This document shows positions 16,444 to 24,757 of a stretch of 64,000 nucleotides of DNA, piece after piece (position 1 is the stretch's first letter; each line of letters begins with the position of its first letter). A model generated the notes under the pieces. It had not been told where the DNA came from and did not search any database. It saw nothing but the letters and a program-made list of their open reading frames with translations. The position numbers were made by a program, and so were the translations under genes. Origin of the DNA: Halomonas ventosae (GTDB lineage Bacteria; Pseudomonadota; Gammaproteobacteria; Pseudomonadales; Halomonadaceae); assembly GCF_004363555.1 (NCBI RefSeq), contig NZ_SNZJ01000013.1, positions 52,611 through 116,610 on the forward strand. The letters run 5' to 3'.

Positions 16444-17181
16444 TTACAGCGGCTGCTTGGTCGGGCGGATGATCAGCTCGTTGACGTCGACATCCGCCGG
16501 CTGCTCGATGGCATAGGCGATCGCCCGGGCGATGGCATCGGCATCGATGGCCATCTCGTAGAGCTCGTCCACGCCCTTGGCGGTATCGGGGTCGCTGATG
16601 GTGGTGGTCAGCTCGGTGGCCACCGCCCCCGGGGAGATGTTGGTGGAGCGGATCTCCTCGCCGCCCTCCTGGCGGATGCCCTCGGAGAGCGCCTTGACCG
16701 CATACTTGGTGGCGCAGTAGACCGCCGCGGAGGGGAAGACCACGTGGCCGGCCACCGAGGAGAGGTTGATGATGTGGCCGGCATGCTGCTCGCGCATGGT
16801 CGGCAGCACCGCGGCGATGCCGTAGAGCACGCCCTTGATGTTGACGTCGACCATCTGCTCCCACTCGTCGACCTTGAGCTGGTCAAGCGGTGACAGCGGC
16901 ATCAGGCCGGCGTTGTTGACCAGCACGTCGATGCGGCCGTAGGCCTCCCTGGCGGCAGTGGCCAGGGCCTCGACCTGGTCGCGGTCGGTCACGTCGGTGA
17001 CACGATAGATGGCCTCGCCCCCCTGCTCGACGATGGCGTCGCGCAGCGCCACGAGACGCTCCTGGCGGCGGGCGCCGAGCACCAGCTTGGCGCCGGCCTT
17101 GGCCAGGCGGTGGGCGGTGGCTTCGCCGAGGCCGCTGCTGGCCCCGGTAATGATGACGACCTTGCCGTTGATCTCGGACAT
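16444..17181 (-). CDS. Short-chain dehydrogenase/reductase (classical SDR)
   Basis: A 245-residue classical SDR. It has the coenzyme motif TGASSGLG near the N-terminus, the NNAG structural motif ([10 protein letters not shown]), the catalytic Ser (NLSSVAGHV) and the catalytic Tyr/Lys (YCATK). The likely cofactor is NADP(H), judged from the basic Arg pair after the first beta-alpha-beta unit (GARRQER). It lies 71 bp after nemA on the same strand, so it probably belongs to the nemR-nemA electrophile-response operon and reduces a reactive carbonyl. The start at ATG 17181 (MSEINGKVV) has AGGAG upstream. The substrate is not predictable. Confidence 0.85.
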   Translation of the reverse strand: MSEINGKVVIITGASSGLGEATAHRLAKAGAKLVLGARRQERLVALRDAIVEQGGEAIYRVTDVTDRDQVEALATAAREAYGRIDVLVNNAGLMPLSPLDQLKVDEWEQMVDVNIKGVLYGIAAVLPTMREQHAGHIINLSSVAGHVVFPSAAVYCATKYAVKALSEGIRQEGGEEIRSTNISPGAVATELTTTISDPDTAKGVDELYEMAIDADAIARAIAYAIEQPADVDVNELIIRPTKQPL

Positions 17182-17251
17182 GGGATCTTCTCCTTGGGAA
17201 TGGTTCGTGGTGTCGGTCCCCGGCCGGCTCGGCCAGGGGTTCTCGAAGGTA

Positions 17252-18367
17252 TCAGGCCGGCTGTTCGGCCAGGCTCGGGTAGTCGGTATAGCCGCGCTCG
17301 TCGCCGCCGTAGAAGGTGCTGTCGTCCCAGTCATTGAGCGGCGCGTCGAGACGCAAGCGTTCCGGAAGGTCCGGATTGGCGATGAAGGGCCGCCCGAAGG
17401 AGACCAGGTCCACCTTGCCGGCGGCGATGCGCTGGCGGGCCTCCTCGGCGCTGTAGGCGCCGTTGCCGATGTAGGCACGCGAGAAGCCCTCGTGGATGGC
17501 CTCGATCACCGGCTCGGGACGCCCATCCTCGTGGTTGCCCTGGAAGGAGTCCTCCACCACCTCGATGAAGGCGACCCCGATGCCGTCGAGGGCCCGGGCG
17601 AAGGCGCCGAAGGTGGCGACCGGGTCGTCGTCGACCATGGCATTGAAGCTGCCGGTGGGGCTGACGCGCACGCCGACCCGATCGGGGCCCCAGACGTCCA
17701 CCACGGCCTGGACCACCTCCAGCGGCAGGCGCAGGCGGTTCTCCAGCGAGCCGCCGTAGGCATCGGTGCGGTGGTTGCTGCCGCTCTTCAGGAACTGGTC
17801 GAGCAGGTAGCCGTTGGCGGCATGGACCTCCACGCCGTCGAAGCCGGCGCGCCTGGCGTTCTCGGCTCCCTGACGGTACTGCTCGACGATCCCGGGCAGC
17901 TCGTCGGTCTCGAGTGCGCGCGGCGTGGGCACCTCGACCATCCCCGAATCGGCGCTGATGAAGGTCATGGCGCCTTCCGGCTTGATCGCCGAGGGCGCCA
18001 CGGGTGAGGCACCGTCCGGCTGCAGCGCGGGGTGGGAGATCCGCCCCACGTGCCAGAGCTGCAGGATAATGCGCCCGCCGGCCTGGTGAACGGCATCGGT
18101 CACCCGCTTCCAGCCCTCGACCTGCGCCTCGGAGTGGATCCCCGGTGTGAAGGCGTAGCCCTTGCCCTGGGGGGAGACCTGGGTGGCCTCGGCGATGATC
18201 ATCCCCGCCCCGGCCCGCTGACGGTAGTACTCGACGTTCATGTCGTTGGGCACGTCGCCCGGCTGCGAGGCCCGCGAGCGGGTCAGCGGCGACATGATCA
18301 CGCGGTTGGGCAGTTCCATGTCACCGAGGGTGAAGGGCGCGAAGAGGCTGTCGTGTTGCGGGGTCAT
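17252..18367 (-). CDS. nemA: NemA-type old yellow enzyme (N-ethylmaleimide / alkene reductase)
   Basis: A 371-residue FMN-dependent old yellow enzyme family reductase, similar in length to E. coli NemA (365 aa). Features are [25 protein letters not shown], the substrate-site His and Asn in [16 protein letters not shown], and the OYE signature [15 protein letters not shown]. The C-terminal FMN-phosphate region is [10 protein letters not shown] and [16 protein letters not shown]. It reduces the activated C=C bonds of electrophiles such as N-ethylmaleimide, and nitro compounds. A NemR-like operator lies at 18410-18425, just upstream, with nemR about 100 bp further on. Confidence 0.9.
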   Translation of the reverse strand: MTPQHDSLFAPFTLGDMELPNRVIMSPLTRSRASQPGDVPNDMNVEYYRQRAGAGMIIAEATQVSPQGKGYAFTPGIHSEAQVEGWKRVTDAVHQAGGRIILQLWHVGRISHPALQPDGASPVAPSAIKPEGAMTFISADSGMVEVPTPRALETDELPGIVEQYRQGAENARRAGFDGVEVHAANGYLLDQFLKSGSNHRTDAYGGSLENRLRLPLEVVQAVVDVWGPDRVGVRVSPTGSFNAMVDDDPVATFGAFARALDGIGVAFIEVVEDSFQGNHEDGRPEPVIEAIHEGFSRAYIGNGAYSAEEARQRIAAGKVDLVSFGRPFIANPDLPERLRLDAPLNDWDDSTFYGGDERGYTDYPSLAEQPA

Positions 18368-18409
18368 AGGGGTGACCTCCTGGGTCGAACGCTGTATGGA
18401 CTGCTCTTG

Positions 18410-18425
18410 TAGACCAGTCTACTAG
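18410..18425. promoter_or_regulatory. NemR-like operator upstream of nemA
   Basis: TAGACCAGTCTACTAG contains the inverted repeat TAGAC/GTCTA and shares TAGACCAGTC plus the terminal CTAG-like end with the second site at 19082-19097. Its location just upstream of nemA fits TetR-type repression by NemR. Confidence 0.72.
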
Positions 18426-18467
18426 AATCGTGACGCACGCCACTGCGAGTGGCCCTCCGGCCGGCGA

Positions 18468-19070
18468 TCAGCTCGCTACGGGCAGCTCGCGGGCCAGCAC
18501 CTGGCGGAACAGGATCGCCTCGAAGCACTCCATGGGAGCCAGGGACTTGACGGTCTTGGCACGCAGGATGGCGCCCTCCCAGCCGGCCATGATGAAGCCC
18601 GCCAGCGCCTGCGTATCGAGGTCGTCCGGCACCTCGCCGGCACGGCGGGCCTCCTCGAGGCAGGCCACCAGCCGGCGCTCCCAGGCGCGGAACACCTGGT
18701 CGAGGCGGGCCCGGAAGACCTCGCTGCGCGCCGAGAGCTCCTGGCCCAGGTTGCCGATCAGGCAGCCGCGGGCATGGTCGCAGGAGAGCATGTCCGCCTT
18801 GCCGGCGGCGAAGTAGCGGCGCAGGCGTTCCAGCGGGGAGACGTCGCGGGCCTCGAAGATCGCCGCCAGCCGGGCGTCGTACTGCTCGGCGAAGGCGTCG
18901 ATCACGGCCAGGCCGAAATCCTCCTTGCTCGAGAAGTAGTGATAGAAGGAGCCCTTGGGGACCCCGGCCCGGCTGAGCACCGCATTGATGCCGGTGGCGT
19001 TGAACCCCTGCTCGGCGATCAGGTCGGCGCCGATCTCGATCAGCTTGTCGCGGGTGGCGTGCGTCTTCAT
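18468..19070 (-). CDS. nemR: NemR-type TetR/AcrR transcriptional regulator
   Basis: A 200-residue TetR-family repressor. The N-terminal HTH is LIAEQGFNATGINAVLSRAGVPKGSFYHYFSSKEDF. The C-terminal ligand domain has Cys residues (MLSCDHARGCLIGNLGQE) in the region where E. coli NemR senses electrophiles and HOCl through cysteine modification. The start ATG 19070 (MKTHATRDK) is chosen because the upstream extension runs into the operator. Sites at 19082-19097 (own promoter) and 18410-18425 (nemA) imply autoregulation and control of nemA-SDR. Redox sensing by the Cys pair is inferred from the family. Confidence 0.85.
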   Translation of the reverse strand: MKTHATRDKLIEIGADLIAEQGFNATGINAVLSRAGVPKGSFYHYFSSKEDFGLAVIDAFAEQYDARLAAIFEARDVSPLERLRRYFAAGKADMLSCDHARGCLIGNLGQELSARSEVFRARLDQVFRAWERRLVACLEEARRAGEVPDDLDTQALAGFIMAGWEGAILRAKTVKSLAPMECFEAILFRQVLARELPVAS

Positions 19071-19081
19071 GCCGGCAAGAT

Positions 19082-19097
19082 TAGACCAGTCGTCTAG
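19082..19097. promoter_or_regulatory. NemR-like operator upstream of nemR
   Basis: TAGACCAGTCGTCTAG is an imperfect palindrome (TAGAC n5 GTCTA). It lies 12 bp before the nemR start and shares its first ten bases with the site in front of nemA. Confidence 0.75.
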
Positions 19098-19122
19098 CTG
19101 CGTCAAACCCTACCGGCAAGTG

Positions 19123-19683
19123 TCAGTCGAGCATGGCGGCGAAGCGCTTGAGCCAGGCCGGGTGGGCCGGCCAGGCCGGGGCCGTGACCAGCTTGCCGCT
19201 GGCCACCGCCTGGTCGACCTCGATCTCGGCATAGTCGCCGCCAGCCAGGCGCACTTCCGGGGCGCAGGCCGGATAGGCCGAGACCCGATGCCCCTCGAGG
19301 GAGACCGCCGCCGCCAGCAGCTGGGCACCGTGGCAGATGGCGGCCACCGGCTTGTCATGGTCGAAGAAGTGGCGGACCATCTCCAGCACCCGCTCGTCGA
19401 GGCGCAGGTACTCCGGCGCTCGCCCGCCGGGGACGACCAGGCCGTCGTAGTCGGCGACCTCCACCTCGGCGAAGGTGGCATTCAGGGTGAAGTCATGCCC
19501 GGGCTTCTCGGAGTAGGTCTGGTCGCCCTCGAAGTCGTGGATGGCGGTGCGCACCTTGTCGCCCTCGCGCTTGTCGGGACACACCGCATCGACCGCGTGC
19601 CCCATGGCCTGCAGGGCCTGGAAGGGCACCATGATCTCGTAGTCCTCGACATAGTCACCGGCGATCAGCAAGAGTCTGGCCAT
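19123..19683 (-). CDS. DJ-1/PfpI family protein
   Basis: A 186-residue DJ-1/PfpI superfamily protein. The nucleophile elbow is [10 protein letters not shown] with the reactive Cys, and the partner acidic residue is in [11 protein letters not shown]. The oxyanion/loop region is [14 protein letters not shown]. Family members act as deglycases/glyoxalases, chaperones or proteases. The position beside the nemR-nemA-SDR stress genes fits a reactive-carbonyl role, but function is not established from sequence. The start ATG 19683 has GGAG 6 nt upstream. It ends about 25 bp from the nemR operator region, so it forms a separate minus-strand unit. Confidence 0.85.
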   Translation of the reverse strand: MARLLLIAGDYVEDYEIMVPFQALQAMGHAVDAVCPDKREGDKVRTAIHDFEGDQTYSEKPGHDFTLNATFAEVEVADYDGLVVPGGRAPEYLRLDERVLEMVRHFFDHDKPVAAICHGAQLLAAAVSLEGHRVSAYPACAPEVRLAGGDYAEIEVDQAVASGKLVTAPAWPAHPAWLKRFAAMLD

Positions 19684-19852
19684 GGGAGTCTCCTCGGTGG
19701 TGTGGCGGCGACGGAGGCGTCGCCCTGCAAGGGCAGCCTAGCAGCCCCTCGGAGGCCCCGCCGGGGAAAAGCGCAAGGAGCGTGCAGGCGGGAACCCCCT
19801 GGCCCGCGGGGACTCTCACCCCTGCCCCATCGACGGCCATGGAGTCCTCATA

Positions 19853-20533
19853 ATGCCCGCACCGCTGCGCCGTTGCGCCGCTCTCGTCCTGCTCCTGCTG
19901 CTGGTCGCCGGCAGCGCCCTCGCCGCCGAGCCGCGCCCCTTCGATGCCCGCTACCGCCTCGAGGTGGCCGGCTGGCCGAGCACCACCATCGAGCACCGCC
20001 TGAGTCGTGACGGGACGCACTGGCAGAGCAACATGCGGGCCGCCATCGCGGTGGCCCGGGGCCACGAGCGCAGCCGCTTCATCGCCGGCGAGGCCATCCG
20101 CTCGCTGCACTATGCCAGCGGCTACAGCCTGCTGGGCATCGGCAAGGCGTATGAACTGGACCGGGAGGCCCTGGCCCGGCTGCCCGACCGCCAGACCGCC
20201 CTCTTCGAGCTCTCCCGGCGCGCCGTGGCCGACGACTGCGCCTCGCCCTGCCGGCTGCGCTACCTCGACCATCGCGGTCGCGAGGAGCGGGTCGACTATC
20301 GCCGGCTGGACCGCCGCACGCTCGAGCTGCCCGCCGGACGCTTCGAGGCGGTCAGGGTGGAGGTCACCGAGCCGGACGACCCCGATCGCCGCATGGTCTT
20401 CAGCTTCCACCCCGGCGTGCCGGGCCTGCTGCTGGCCATGGAGTACCACCGCGACGGCGAGCGGCGCAGCCGGCTGGCCCTCACCGACCTGACCCTCGCC
20501 GCCGGGCTCGCTTCCTCCCCGAAGGGAAATTGA
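19853..20533 (+). CDS. Exported DUF3108 protein
   Basis: A 226-residue protein with a clear signal peptide (LRRCAALVLLLLLVAGSALAAEP, probable cleavage after ALA). The mature part is beta-rich and matches the DUF3108 pattern: PFDARYRLEVAGWPSTTIEHRLSRDG, a Cys pair in DDCASPCRLRYLDHRG, LELPAGRFEAVRVEV and LLLAMEYHRDGERRSRLALTDL. It is probably periplasmic or outer-membrane associated. Biochemical function is unknown. The start ATG 19853 has GGAG 8 nt upstream. It is followed 57 bp later by lysO. Confidence 0.8.
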   Translation: MPAPLRRCAALVLLLLLVAGSALAAEPRPFDARYRLEVAGWPSTTIEHRLSRDGTHWQSNMRAAIAVARGHERSRFIAGEAIRSLHYASGYSLLGIGKAYELDREALARLPDRQTALFELSRRAVADDCASPCRLRYLDHRGREERVDYRRLDRRTLELPAGRFEAVRVEVTEPDDPDRRMVFSFHPGVPGLLLAMEYHRDGERRSRLALTDLTLAAGLASSPKGN

Positions 20534-20590
20534 CTAGAGTGGGCGGCTTTCGGTCGCCGCCGGCGACCCCTGGACGGGAAGGGAGTCTCG

Positions 20591-21517
20591 ATGCTGAGCG
20601 GTCTGGTGATCGTGCTGTTGCCGCTGGTGCTGGGGTATCTGGTGCCGGTGCGGGATGCCCGGCTGATGGCGCTGATCAACCGCGGCGTGAACGCCTCGAT
20701 CTACGTGATCCTGCTGCTGATGGGGATGAGCCTGGCGGGCCTGGACGACCTGGCCGGCCAGCTCTCGCGCCTGGGCGGCCAGGCCCTGCTGCTGTTCGCG
20801 GTGATCTCGGCCTGCAACCTGGCGGCCCTCTGGTGGCTGTCGCGCCGGCTGGGCCTCACCGCCGACCCCTCGAGGGTGGTGGCGGGGGCACCCACCAGCA
20901 AGTGGGCCGCCATGGCCGGATCGCTGGCGCTGGTGGCGGTGGTGGTGGCCGGCGTGGTGCTCGGCCTGCTGCTGGAGTGGCTCACCGGCAGCGGCCTGTT
21001 CGCCACGGCCGAGACCCTGGCCGAAGGGGTGCTCTACCTCCTGCTGGCGCTGATCGGCTGCCAGCTTCGCAACTCCGGCATGCCGCTGCGCCAGATCGTG
21101 CTCAACCGCTTCGGCCTGGCCATCGCCCTGACGCTCGCCGCCAGCTCGCTGGTCGGCGGCCTGCTGGCGGCGCCGCTGCTCGACCTGGCCTGGAACGAGG
21201 GGCTGGCGCTGGCCGCCGGCTTCGGCTGGTACTCGCTCTCCGGCATCCTGGTCGGCGACCAGCTGGGCCCGCTGATGGGCGGGGTCGCCTTCTTCAACGA
21301 CCTGGCCCGGGAGCTGCTCGCCTTCGTGCTGATCCCGCTGCTGATCCGTCGCCATGCCGCCCTGGCGATCGGCTATGGCGGCGCCACCTCCATGGACTTC
21401 ACCCTGCCGGTGATCCAGCAGCACGGCGGGGTGGCCTGCGTGCCGGTGGCCGTGGTCTCGGGCTTTCTCCTCTCGCTGCTGTCGCCGCCGCTGATCCTCT
21501 TCCTGCTCTCGCTGTGA
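20591..21517 (+). CDS. lysO: LysO-family lysine exporter (DUF340)
   Basis: A 308-residue inner-membrane protein with about eight hydrophobic segments, in the LysO (YbjE) family that exports lysine and the toxic analogue thialysine. Recognisable family segments are the N-terminal LLPLVLGYLVPVRD, INRGVNASIYVILLLMGMSLAG, GFGWYSLSGILVGDQLGP and the C-terminal ATSMDFTLPVIQQHGG. The start ATG 20591 follows GGGAG. It stands alone, 57 bp after the DUF3108 gene and 160 bp before the kinase operon, and has no obvious regulatory site. Confidence 0.82.
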   Translation: MLSGLVIVLLPLVLGYLVPVRDARLMALINRGVNASIYVILLLMGMSLAGLDDLAGQLSRLGGQALLLFAVISACNLAALWWLSRRLGLTADPSRVVAGAPTSKWAAMAGSLALVAVVVAGVVLGLLLEWLTGSGLFATAETLAEGVLYLLLALIGCQLRNSGMPLRQIVLNRFGLAIALTLAASSLVGGLLAAPLLDLAWNEGLALAAGFGWYSLSGILVGDQLGPLMGGVAFFNDLARELLAFVLIPLLIRRHAALAIGYGGATSMDFTLPVIQQHGGVACVPVAVVSGFLLSLLSPPLILFLLSL

Positions 21518-21572
21518 CCGACCAGCGCCGTGACCGCCGTCGCCCTTGCCGGCGGGGACGGCATGGGCGAGG

Positions 21573-21638
21573 CTGACCGCAAGCTGCACATTGCCTGCAC
21601 AGAACCTGACCGATGGCTGCACGCCGAGCGGCGAGAAT
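21573..21638 (+). promoter_or_regulatory. Five 11-bp-phased CTGxxC boxes and -10 element before the kinase operon
   Basis: Boxes start at 21573 CTGACC, 21584 CTGCAC, 21595 CTGCAC, 21606 CTGACC and 21617 CTGCAC, a period of exactly 11 bp. A -10-like GAGAAT begins at 21633, 16 bp after the start of the last box. The same box type, period and 16-bp offset recur at 23834-23888. This is the expected layout for an OmpR/PhoB-family class II activator, here presumably the response regulator encoded at 23115. Confidence 0.8.
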
Positions 21639-21678
21639 GCACCACGCCCTCGCCGTCCCTCGTTCCCGGAGCCCGCCC

Positions 21679-23118
21679 ATGCGCTCGCCACGCCTCCCCC
21701 GTCCGGCCGTCTCGCGACTCGGCGTCAAGCTGTTCGCGATCATCCTGGTGGTCAACGTGGCCATCTCCGGACTGGTGTTCCTGGCAGTCTCGCGCAGCCT
21801 CGACCAGGGCTTCATCGAGTACCTGGACCAGACCCAGACCCGCCGCGCCGAGACCCTGGCCGAGGGGCTCGCCGAGGAGTGGGCAGGCCGCGGCGACTGG
21901 CAGTGGCTGCGCCAGTCGCCCGGCGCCTGGCACCGCCTGGTGCGCCGCCAGCTGTGGCCCGGCGACACCCCGCCGCCGGAGGGCATCGAGCGGCGCCTGG
22001 GGGATCCCAAGGACTTCGTGCTCCACGACGCGGCCGGGCTGCCGGTGATCGGCCTGCCCCCGGACAGCGACCAGGAGGCGGCGGAGCTGCGCTGGCTGCC
22101 CATCGAGAGCAGCGGCGAGCGGGTCGGCATGCTCGGCTACCGCCCGCCCCAGCAGCTGATGGCGCGCATGGACCGCATCTTCCTCTCTCGCCAGCAGCGC
22201 AACCTGGGCATCATCGTCGCCTCCCTGGGCCTGGCCTCGCTGCTGCTGGCCGGCGGCCTCTCCTGGTGGCTGGGGCGGCGCACCCGCGGCATGGCCCGGG
22301 CCACGCGGCGCCTCACCGAGGGTGACTACAGCACCCGGCTGGCGGAGCGCGGCCGCGACGAGCTGTCGAGCCTCGCCCACGACTTCAACGTGCTCGCCGC
22401 CACCCTGGAGGCCAGTCGCGAGGCGCGCAATCGCTGGGTCTCCGATATCGCCCACGAGCTGCGCACGCCGCTGGCCGTGCTGCGTGGCGAGATCGAGGCC
22501 ATGCAGGACGGCATCCGCTCCCTGGACCAGGACAACCTGCACTCGCTGGCCCAGGAGGTCGGCCAGCTGGAGCGGCTGGTGGCCGACCTGCGCCTGCTCT
22601 CCCAGAGCGATGCCGGCGCCCTGGAGGTCCAGCTGGCGCCCCTGGACCTGGCGGAGAGCCTGGCCTCGCGCCTCGACGAGGCCGGCGGCTGGCTGGGCGA
22701 CAGCGGCATCCAGCTGGAGCACGAGATCGAGGGGCCGGGGTGGATCCGCGGCGACACCCAGCGGCTGCGCCAGCTGTGGAACAACCTGATCGACAACACC
22801 TGCGCCTATACCACGGCCCCGGGGCGGCTGCGCGTGCGCCTCTCTGCCCACCAGGGGCAGGTGCGGGTAACCTGGGAGGACAGCGCCCCCGGCGTGCCAG
22901 AGGCCGAACTGCCGCGGCTCACCGAGCGGCTCTACCGGGTCGAGGGGTCGCGCAGCCGCGCCAGTGGCGGCAGCGGCCTGGGGCTGTCGATCGCCACCGC
23001 CCTGGCCCGCGCCCACGGCGCGCGCATGGAGGCCTCCCCCTCGTCGCTCGGCGGGTTATGCTGGACCCTGACCTTTCCCGCCATCGAGGACCACCAGCTC
23101 AGGGAGGACGCCGCATGA
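21679..23118 (+). CDS. BaeS-like membrane sensor histidine kinase
   Basis: A 479-residue sensor kinase. Two membrane segments (about residues 15-38 and 176-198) flank a periplasmic domain of some 135 residues. HAMP follows (RATRRLTEGDYSTRL). The H-box is DIAHELRTPLAVLRGE with phosphoacceptor His259, the N-box is NNLIDNTCAYT and the G-box is ASGGSGLGLSIATALA. It overlaps the response regulator by ATGA. The start ATG 21679 (MRSPRLP) is preferred to an upstream ATG. The periplasmic domain plus the Spy/CpxP-like gene next door suggest envelope stress or metal sensing, as in Bae/Cpx systems. The true signal is unknown. Confidence 0.88.
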   Translation: MRSPRLPRPAVSRLGVKLFAIILVVNVAISGLVFLAVSRSLDQGFIEYLDQTQTRRAETLAEGLAEEWAGRGDWQWLRQSPGAWHRLVRRQLWPGDTPPPEGIERRLGDPKDFVLHDAAGLPVIGLPPDSDQEAAELRWLPIESSGERVGMLGYRPPQQLMARMDRIFLSRQQRNLGIIVASLGLASLLLAGGLSWWLGRRTRGMARATRRLTEGDYSTRLAERGRDELSSLAHDFNVLAATLEASREARNRWVSDIAHELRTPLAVLRGEIEAMQDGIRSLDQDNLHSLAQEVGQLERLVADLRLLSQSDAGALEVQLAPLDLAESLASRLDEAGGWLGDSGIQLEHEIEGPGWIRGDTQRLRQLWNNLIDNTCAYTTAPGRLRVRLSAHQGQVRVTWEDSAPGVPEAELPRLTERLYRVEGSRSRASGGSGLGLSIATALARAHGARMEASPSSLGGLCWTLTFPAIEDHQLREDAA

Positions 23119-23822
23119 GCACCCCGGACACCGAACAGGACCTGGTCCTGATCGTCGAGGACGAACCGAAGATCGCCCGCCTGGTCGCCGACTACCTGCA
23201 GGGCAGCGGCTTCACCAGCCACCACCTGGCCCACGGCGATGCCGTGCTGCCCTGGCTGGAGGCCCGCAGCACGCGCCCCGAGCTGGTGCTGCTCGACCTG
23301 ATGCTGCCCGGCACCGACGGCCTGACCCTGTGCCGGGAGATCCGCCAGCGCTGGCCCGCGGTGGCGATCATCATGCTCACCGCCCGGGTCGAGGAGGTCG
23401 ACCGCCTGCTGGGCCTGGAACTGGGCGCCGACGACTACATCTGCAAGCCCTTCAGCCCCCGCGAGGTGGTGGCCCGGGCCAGGGCCGTGCTGCGCCGCAG
23501 CCGGGCCGCCACCTCGCCGGCCCCCGGGGGCAGCGACCTGGTCCTCGACGAGGAGGGCTGGCGGGCCCTGGCCGACGGCCACGATCTGGGCCTCACCGCG
23601 GTGGAGTTCCAGCTGCTCAAGGTGATGATGCACTCGCCCGGGCGCATCTTTACCCGTGAGCAGCTGATGGACCACATGTACCGCGACCACCGCATCGTCT
23701 CCGAGCGCACCGTCGACAGCCATATCAAGAAGCTGCGCCGCAAGATCGCCGAGACCTGGCCCGAGCGCGAGGTGATCCGCTCGGTCTACGGCGTCGGCTA
23801 CAAGTATCAGCCGGAGGAGTGA
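23115..23822 (+). CDS. OmpR-family response regulator (BaeR-like)
   Basis: A 235-residue regulator. The receiver has an acidic pocket (VEDEP), phosphoacceptor Asp61 (LLDLMLPG), Thr in MLTAR and Lys111 (CKPFSP). A winged-helix output domain follows (LTAVEFQLLKVMMHSPGRIFTREQLMDHM, then RTVDSHIKKLRRKI and VYGVGYKY). It is translationally coupled to the kinase (4-bp overlap). Periodic 11-bp boxes precede both this operon and the Spy-like gene just downstream, so it probably autoregulates and activates that gene. Confidence 0.9.
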   Translation: MSTPDTEQDLVLIVEDEPKIARLVADYLQGSGFTSHHLAHGDAVLPWLEARSTRPELVLLDLMLPGTDGLTLCREIRQRWPAVAIIMLTARVEEVDRLLGLELGADDYICKPFSPREVVARARAVLRRSRAATSPAPGGSDLVLDEEGWRALADGHDLGLTAVEFQLLKVMMHSPGRIFTREQLMDHMYRDHRIVSERTVDSHIKKLRRKIAETWPEREVIRSVYGVGYKYQPEE

Positions 23823-23833
23823 GTCCCCGGCAG

Positions 23834-23888
23834 ATGCACGACCTTTGCACCCTCGCTGCATGCCGCTTGCATCCCCGGCGACGAGACT
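23834..23888 (+). promoter_or_regulatory. Four 11-bp-phased TGCA(C/T) boxes and -10 element before the Spy-like gene
   Basis: Boxes start at 23834 ATGCAC, 23845 TTGCAC, 23856 CTGCAT and 23867 TTGCAT, exactly 11 bp apart. A -10-like GAGACT begins at 23883, 16 bp after the last box start, identical to the layout at 21573-21638. The coding start is 23934. Confidence 0.8.
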
Positions 23889-23933
23889 GGCAGCGTCAAC
23901 CCGAGGCCCGTGAGGCCGACAAGGAGAACCGCC

Positions 23934-24596
23934 ATGACACGCTCACTCACCCGCACCCTGCTGGCTCCCGCCCTGCTCGCCGTCGCCATCGCCCCCCTGG
24001 CGCTCTCCGCCAGCGCCGCCCCCGGAGGCGAGGGCAGGCAGCAGGGCTGGAGCGAGGAACATCGCCAGCAGCACGAGCAACGCCGCCAGGCCCTCTTCGA
24101 GCGGGCCGGCATCGACGAGGAGACTCGCCAGGCCCTGGAGGAGGCCCGCCGCGAGCACCGCGAGGCGGTTCGCGAACTGCGCGAGGAACACCGCCAGCGC
24201 ATGGACGAGATCCTCGGCGAGGAGCAGCGCGAGGCGCTGGAGGCCGCCCGTCAGGAAATGCGCGAGGAACAGCGCGCCGAGCGCCGCGAGGCCATGCAGC
24301 AGCGCCTGACCGAGTTGGTCGACAGCTGGGAGCTCTCCGACGAGGAGCGCGAGGCGTTGCGCGAGGCCCGCGAGGCGATCTACGCCGACATGCAGGCGCT
24401 GCGCGAGGGCGACTTCGACTCCCGCCAGGAGCGTCGCGAGGCCATGCGTGAGCTGCGCGAGGAGCACCAGGCGACGCTCGCCGAGATCCTCAGCGACGAG
24501 CAGATCGAGGAGATGCGTGCGGTGCTCTCCCGCCATGGCCGCCAGGACAAGGGCGGTGATGGTCGCCAGGAGAAGGGCGACGGCGCTGCCGACTGA
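23934..24596 (+). CDS. Spy/CpxP-like periplasmic helical protein
   Basis: A 220-residue protein with a signal peptide (LLAPALLAVAIAPLALSASAA, cleavage likely after ASA). The mature part is almost entirely charged helix, very rich in Glu, Arg and Gln, with a heavy-metal-sensor/Spy-like character. Two internal repeats align: a REEHRQRMDEIL-GEEQ unit and a REEHQATLAEIL-SDEQ unit, each resembling the LTxxQ-type motif of Spy/CpxP. The start ATG 23934 follows AAGGAG. The phased boxes upstream and the position after the BaeSR-like pair suggest an induced periplasmic chaperone or feedback inhibitor. That role is inferred. A terminator follows at 24633. Confidence 0.75.
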   Translation: MTRSLTRTLLAPALLAVAIAPLALSASAAPGGEGRQQGWSEEHRQQHEQRRQALFERAGIDEETRQALEEARREHREAVRELREEHRQRMDEILGEEQREALEAARQEMREEQRAERREAMQQRLTELVDSWELSDEEREALREAREAIYADMQALREGDFDSRQERREAMRELREEHQATLAEILSDEQIEEMRAVLSRHGRQDKGGDGRQEKGDGAAD

Positions 24597-24632
24597 CGCC
24601 TGCTCCTCCTATACCCCCGCTTCCCCCGTTTC

Positions 24633-24660
24633 GCCCGGCCTCGTGCCGGGCGTTTTCGTT
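24633..24660 (+). terminator. Rho-independent terminator after the Spy-like gene
   Basis: GCCCGGC (24633-24639) / GCCGGGC (24645-24651) with a CTCGT loop, followed by GTTTTCGTT. Confidence 0.8.
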
Positions 24661-24711
24661 CGAGCTTCGACGTTCATGCCTTGAAGTTCCCTGGTGGGGG
24701 CTGTATTTTAT

Positions 24712-24727
24712 TTGAACGTTCATTCAA
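24712..24727. promoter_or_regulatory. BetI-like operator upstream of betT
   Basis: TTGAACGTTCATTCAA contains the perfect palindrome TGAACGTTCA (24713-24722). It resembles the BetI (TetR family) operator of choline genes as I recall it. It lies in an AT-rich patch 30-45 bp before the betT start. No betI gene is in the window. Confidence 0.6.
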
Positions 24728-24757
24728 TAAAAGAATCCCCCGACAGAGGAGCCCCGC

